33,415 bases of DNA, taken from NCBI GenBank assembly GCA_001579985.1, contig LRSR01006936.1, positions 1 to 33,415 of the forward strand, in the 5' to 3' direction. Both the position numbers and the translations under genes were made by a program. Every line of letters starts with the position of its first letter. Position 1 is the stretch's first letter. The notes beneath the pieces were generated by a model. That model searched no databases. It was not told the origin of the DNA and worked only from the letters and a program-made list of their open reading frames with translations. Positions 29,171-33,415 of the stretch are shown piece by piece. The stretch comes from Hypsibius dujardini. Its lineage: Eukaryota; Tardigrada; Eutardigrada; Parachela; Hypsibiidae.

Positions 29171-31543
29171 ATGAGTTCACCCGTGTTCAAGGTGCCCCTG
29201 CTGACAGCGACGTTGCGGCCGGAGGAGGCGTACGTCCAGATTTTGGACTCTTTACAGCACCTCCAGAAGATCTCCAACGATGTCTTCAATCGAATCGACA
29301 GTAAAGTGCACGAGCAACAGGCGCGTTTAAAGGTGCGTCTCTATTTTCCGATGGGCATGCTTTGGATTCAGTCTCAATTGGCCATTGCTGTTTAATCGAT
29401 TGATTGCTTAGTATCAAGCGACATTGGTACAGTTGATTGATCGATTGATCTCAGGTAGGTTACAGTGATGCTCTGTCGTTTGATTGCGTGATTAATTTTA
29501 TTTCAAACCATATTTTATTTTTACTATTCATATTTTTGTTGCCTTATTACCCTAACTTAAAACGTCTTCGTTTTACAAAATTCTAAAACTTCATGCTGTT
29601 TTGATGTCTCTTATGTCGACTATTATTCTGCAGTTGATTGATTTGTTTTTTGGCTGATTATTTATTTGGGCCTTCGCTTGATTGATGTGTTCATTTATTA
29701 TTTCCCTTGTTCCGTTTATTCGTGTGATCCTCTGCTTGATGCAATGATTAATTGCTTGATTAATAAGAACTAAAATTCTTGTAGGCTGTCACTGCCAGGA
29801 TTTCAACAGCCGATGCAAAAGTGGAGTTCCTTCGAGGGAGCAAGAAAGCCATCCGAGTGTTTGCCGCAGCCACGTTTCCGGCCGGGGACAAACCGGACGA
29901 GTACCAAGCCATCTTTGCGGAAGAGTATATGACGCCTCCTCCTGCCAACGAGTTTTTCAAATCGGATGTCAAAATTCGGTCTCGCTTTCCCCGAGACGTA
30001 AAGCTTCCACAGAAGCCAGAGTTCCATCCGCTGGTTGCCAATCGCAATCCGGGACTGCATTTCGACGAGCCGATGCACGGCGAGGGTCTGGGAGACATAC
30101 CGGCAAGCGTGAAGAGTGTCAGCTCGCTGCTACTCTTCAACACCGCGCAGAATCCGTACAGTAAATTTATCAGTTTGGACCCTCTGGGTGGACCGTCGCG
30201 CGCGAGGAAACTGGCGGAAGCGGTGGTGCAGAGTCCGTCGTTGGATGCGGCACCAGCGAGCTTCTTAGGAGATGATCAGTCCAAGAAAGGGGATGACTTG
30301 AACTACATTCCCGGGTTCGGTGCAGTGCCCGAATTCGATTTGCCTAACATGCTTCCTGACTTACCAGGCAAGTGTTTGTCTCTTTGCTCTTCTGTCTGCC
30401 TGTCTGGTGCGTTTGTTTCTCTGTCTGCCTGTCAATGTATCTCTCTGCCTTTCTGTCTGCTAGTTTACCCCTGATTGACTGTTTTTCTGTATTTTTGTGT
30501 GATTGACTGTTTGATTGACTGTCTGTCTGTCTGTCTGTCTGCAAGCTTGCCTGCCTGTTTTTCTCGCTTCCGTCCTATTTGTATATCTGTCTGTTTGTGT
30601 GTCTGTCCGTTCGTCTGTCTGTCTGCCTGCTTGCCTGTCCGTTCGTCTGTCTGTCTGCCTGCTTGCCTGTCTGCTTGCCTGTCTGACTGACCGACGTTTG
30701 GTCTGACTTTCCATCTATCCCCATCATTCTTCGTTCTGTTTTTTTGCTTTTTGATTGACAGTCATATTTATATTTTCTGTTTTCAATAGGTGTCTTCGAG
30801 GATTCAGCATTCGGCGACTTCGACGCCGACTTCGACATTTCCGTCCCGACCATGGGCCCCTTCACATTCGATCCGCCGACCGCTGCTGCCAAGGCCCCGG
30901 CGGCCAGTCTTCCCGTGATTAACCAGCCTCCACCGACGCCCAATCTTCCAGTTATATCTTTGACCGGTCCAGCACCGCCGCCGCCGCCACCACCCGTTAC
31001 TTTTGCTCCACCACCACCGCCACCTCCGCCAGCGCCACCTGCCGGTGGTGGACCGCCACCCCCTCCACCGCCGCCATCAGGTGGCAGCATGCCCGTGCCA
31101 CCGGAAGCTAGGGCCCCAGCAGCGGCTGCATCGAGTGGATCGGATGCCCGCAGTAGTTTATTAGAGAGTATTCGAGCTGCGGGAGGTGTGGGGAAGGCTG
31201 GATTGAAAAGTGTTAAAGAGAAGAAATTGGAGCAAAAGAAGAAAAAGCAAGAGGAGAAGGAAACTAAAGGTAAAGAGGTTGTTTCAATTGAGATTTCCTC
31301 ATTTAAGGCAAGTAAATAGACAGACTGACAGACAGACAGACAGACAGACATATAGACATATAGACAGAGAAAAAGGCAGACTGTCAGACAGACAGTTATA
31401 CGTAGCAGGCCCGACAGATAGACATAAACAGACAAAGCAGACATAGCAGACATAGCTGACATGACAGACATGACAGACACACAGACACTCAGACACAGAC
31501 ACAGACAGACAGACAGACAGACACACAGACACACACACACACA

Positions 31544-31579
<36 letters not shown>

Positions 31580-31984
31580 TAGACAGGCAGACAAAGAACC
31601 AGACAGACCAGATAAGCAGACCAGACAGAACATGCAGGCAGACAATTGGATTGAAAGAAATTTCGGACATGACAGACTGAAAGACAGCAGCATTGAAAAT
31701 TCCCAGGTTGATTGGTTGCAACCTTGTGATATATTCTAGCCGTTTCCGGGGGTGGTGATTTGATGGACGACTTACGAAGCCGGCTGACCAACTTGCGAAA
31801 GGGAATTTCCAAAGGCAGTCGCGGAGGTGATGAGGGATCATCGGAAACCCCTCCAACCCGTGCTCCGGCCGCCGCAGCCGGATTCGGATCGGCCATGGAT
31901 AGAGTGTCCAACTTGATTCCCCACTCGCCGTCTACGGCCACTCAATCGAAGCCCATCCAAGAGGATGACGAAGACTGGGATTAG
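29171..31984 (+). CDS. WASHC1: WASH complex subunit 1 (WASHC1), complete
   Basis: Four exons: 29171-29332, 29785-30367, 30790-31269 and 31740-31984, giving 489 residues (human about 465). The N-terminal WASH homology domain is clear: [48 protein letters not shown] and LPDLPG. A proline-rich segment (about 312-346) follows. The C-terminal VCA module has a WH2 actin-binding helix, [10 protein letters not shown]…LKSVKEKK (about 372-392), a connector helix ([10 protein letters not shown]…LRKGIS) and an acidic tail, EDDEDWD. WASH activates Arp2/3 on endosomes within the WASHC1-5 complex, driving retromer-linked sorting. Introns 1 and 3 are GT-AG, phases 0 and 1. Intron 2 (30368-30789) begins GCAAGT, phase 1. 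No alternative GT keeps LPDLPG joined to VFEDSAFG in frame. Introns 2 and 3 are largely TGTC and CAGA repeats. The first Met fits the family start and no upstream ATG competes. Confidence 0.95.
30378..30690. repeat. TGTC/TGCC microsatellite inside WASHC1 intron 2
   Basis: Imperfect TGTCTGTCTG and TGCCTGCTTGCC units fill most of the 422-nt intron, starting about 10 nt from the GC donor. Confidence 0.9.
31316..31660. repeat. CAGA/CA microsatellite inside WASHC1 intron 3
   Basis: CAGA units, then ATGACAGACATGACAG units, then (CA)n at about 31524-31577 and degenerate CAGACC units. The strand orientation is opposite to that in intron 2 (CAGA here, TGTC there). Confidence 0.9.
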
Positions 31985-33120
31985 CCTCTGTAACGTACCT
32001 CGCGTCTTGGAATGGCCTGTCCTCCCAACTACCCGAACCGGCAACGGTACTTTAACCCCCCCCCCATTCCGTAGAGTTGAAACTGTGATTTTTCTGATTC
32101 ATTGTAGAACTAAGAAAGTGGTTTCTATCAAACCACGAAACCTCGGTGTAATTTTGTGCGTGCATCGTTTAATCTTGCTTTGCCTTTATACTTTATATAT
32201 GCCTAACGTAATCATCATCATCCTATGGTGATCATGTGGTGACCTTCCAGTTCGTCGTAGGCATTTTTTCCGGAAGCCCCGATCATTCAGTCGGGGAGTT
32301 AAATTTCTTAGCTCCCGGTGACGGAAGGTCGAGGCACTCGATCCGAGTATCGATAATTAATGAATTCTCCGAGGCATGCCTTGAGAGGATGTATCGCTCG
32401 TTCGTTTAAGGGTATTTGTATGTTCGAACACGGATCTTCTGTCTGTAGGTGTCGCTCCCACGGTCCGTCCACCATCCACAATCAAACCAACGCAAAAAGG
32501 CCGAACGATTGAGACTTGAGCTATTCTCTAAAAGATTTGCAATCTAAAAACAAATATCTTGCTTTTTAATATTGCTAAATTGTTAATTTGTATTATATAG
32601 TGCAATATTATTATGTTCGGGTAATGTTTTTGTTAATTTTAGCATCATTTCATCTCATTTTTCATCTCGAGATTTCAGTAATCCTCGAGGTGCAATCAAA
32701 ATCTAATTCTTCTCTTCAATACTAATACTGTATTACTTTTTAGTAAATTATTACTATATAATTATTATTAATTAGTTTCACTATCTCATCTCATTCCTCA
32801 TCCTGTGTGTGTGTGTGTGTATGTTTGTGTGCGTATGAGAGGTGACAAATCCACGACACGCGATCTTGCGAGGGATAGCCGAACCCAGGAAACCTATAAC
32901 TTCTTATGAGGTAGTAACCCGATTAACATGACTGAACATCCTGAAATACCCACGACGGTATTTCTCCATAGGTCTCTCAGACATGACGTGTCTATGTCTG
33001 TCTGTCTGTCTATGTCTGTCTGTCTGTTTCTGGACGGCACGGCTTAGGTGTTGACGTTGTATTTTTTATGTCCTCTGTCTGAGACTACTCTGTAGATGAC
33101 TGATTATGAGAGAGGAGTCC
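31985..33120. other. 3' flank of WASHC1 and intergenic DNA
   Basis: No supported gene. It holds a C run at 32057-32065, a (TG)n tract at 32803-32819 and TGTC units at 32990-33030. I could not place an AATAAA signal confidently for WASHC1. Confidence 0.4.
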
Positions 33121-33124
33121 TCAC

Positions 33125-33209
33125 CTTGCACGGCATACAACCGGAAAAGCTCTTTGTACCGTCCCACCTTGCTGCTGTTGTGCTCTCGAGGTCGCGCTAG
33201 CTCTCTCTC
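33125..33209 (-). CDS. Possible internal exon of an unknown gene
   Basis: An 85-nt minus-strand segment lies between an AG (GTGACAG|GAG) and a strong donor (TGCAAG|GTGAGG). It reads open in one frame (…REHNSSKVGRYKELFRLYAVQ) ending in phase 1. The sequence looks like a helical soluble protein, but the family is not recognised. The acceptor lacks a pyrimidine tract and the next exons were not found, so this is weak. Confidence 0.22.
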
Positions 33210-33415
33210 CTGTCACTTCCTTTCTCCCCGCGTCAATTGTCGTTGCATAATGGCCGGCATACCGTCGCATGCGGTTTGATTGCGGGAAACCAGCGGTAAC
33301 TCCTGCTGTTCGTATTGTGTGATCCCATATCCCCCAATAGGGAGACATCATGACTGGTATGCATGTGTACACGGATGGAAATGCAATTACGCACTTGCAC
33401 ACCATGCGGCATCTG

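Noticed and set aside
30575-31856. 372- and 185-codon minus-strand ORFs opposite WASHC1
   Set aside because: They are the antisense of the proline-rich exon and of two microsatellite introns (poly-Gly and Cys/Val runs). The plus-strand gene explains the region.

Overview
The window is animal nuclear DNA. Genes are split by spliceosomal introns of about 80 to 1,235 nt, there are no operons or ribosome binding sites, and much of the rest is microsatellite (mainly CAGA/TGTC), minisatellite and short inverted-repeat elements. The protein set (WASH complex subunit 1, MIF, a BTB protein, a rhodopsin-type GPCR and diuretic-hormone-31 precursors) is metazoan. The cysteine-free DH31 form points to a protostome. 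A small-genome ecdysozoan such as a tardigrade would fit, but I cannot prove that from this sequence.

Layout. 0.6-3.4 kb (+): decayed pieces of a gene whose last recognisable part carries a GHSLG lipase-type elbow. 4.5-6.5 kb (+): a complete two-exon class A GPCR. 8.1-8.7 kb (+): an unidentified reading frame broken by stops. 9.5-11.0 kb (-): a small secreted precursor that I reconstruct as a divergent DH31/calcitonin-type peptide gene. 11.2-15.4 kb: foldback elements and microsatellites. 15.4-16.9 kb (-): a clear three-exon DH31 precursor. 17-24.9 kb: gene-poor and microsatellite-rich. 24.9-25.7 kb (-): a complete three-exon MIF gene. 26.1-27.3 kb (-): the 3' part of a BTB/POZ gene with a TIR-bearing insertion or intron flanked by a 17-bp direct repeat. 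27.9-28.95 kb: two minisatellites around three abutting inverted repeats. 29.2-32.0 kb (+): a complete four-exon WASHC1 gene with one GC-AG intron. 33.1-33.2 kb (-): one possible exon.

The main discovery is a pair of DH31-like neuropeptide genes on the same strand about 4.4 kb apart. Both end in a 17-nt last exon encoding (G)-P-G-R-K-stop, joined by a phase-1 intron inside the Gly-Gly-Pro amidation signal. One copy keeps the canonical DH31 pattern. The other has diverged almost beyond recognition and is only visible once the distant last exon is joined to it. The remaining genes are ordinary housekeeping or receptor genes with no evident functional link to the peptide genes.
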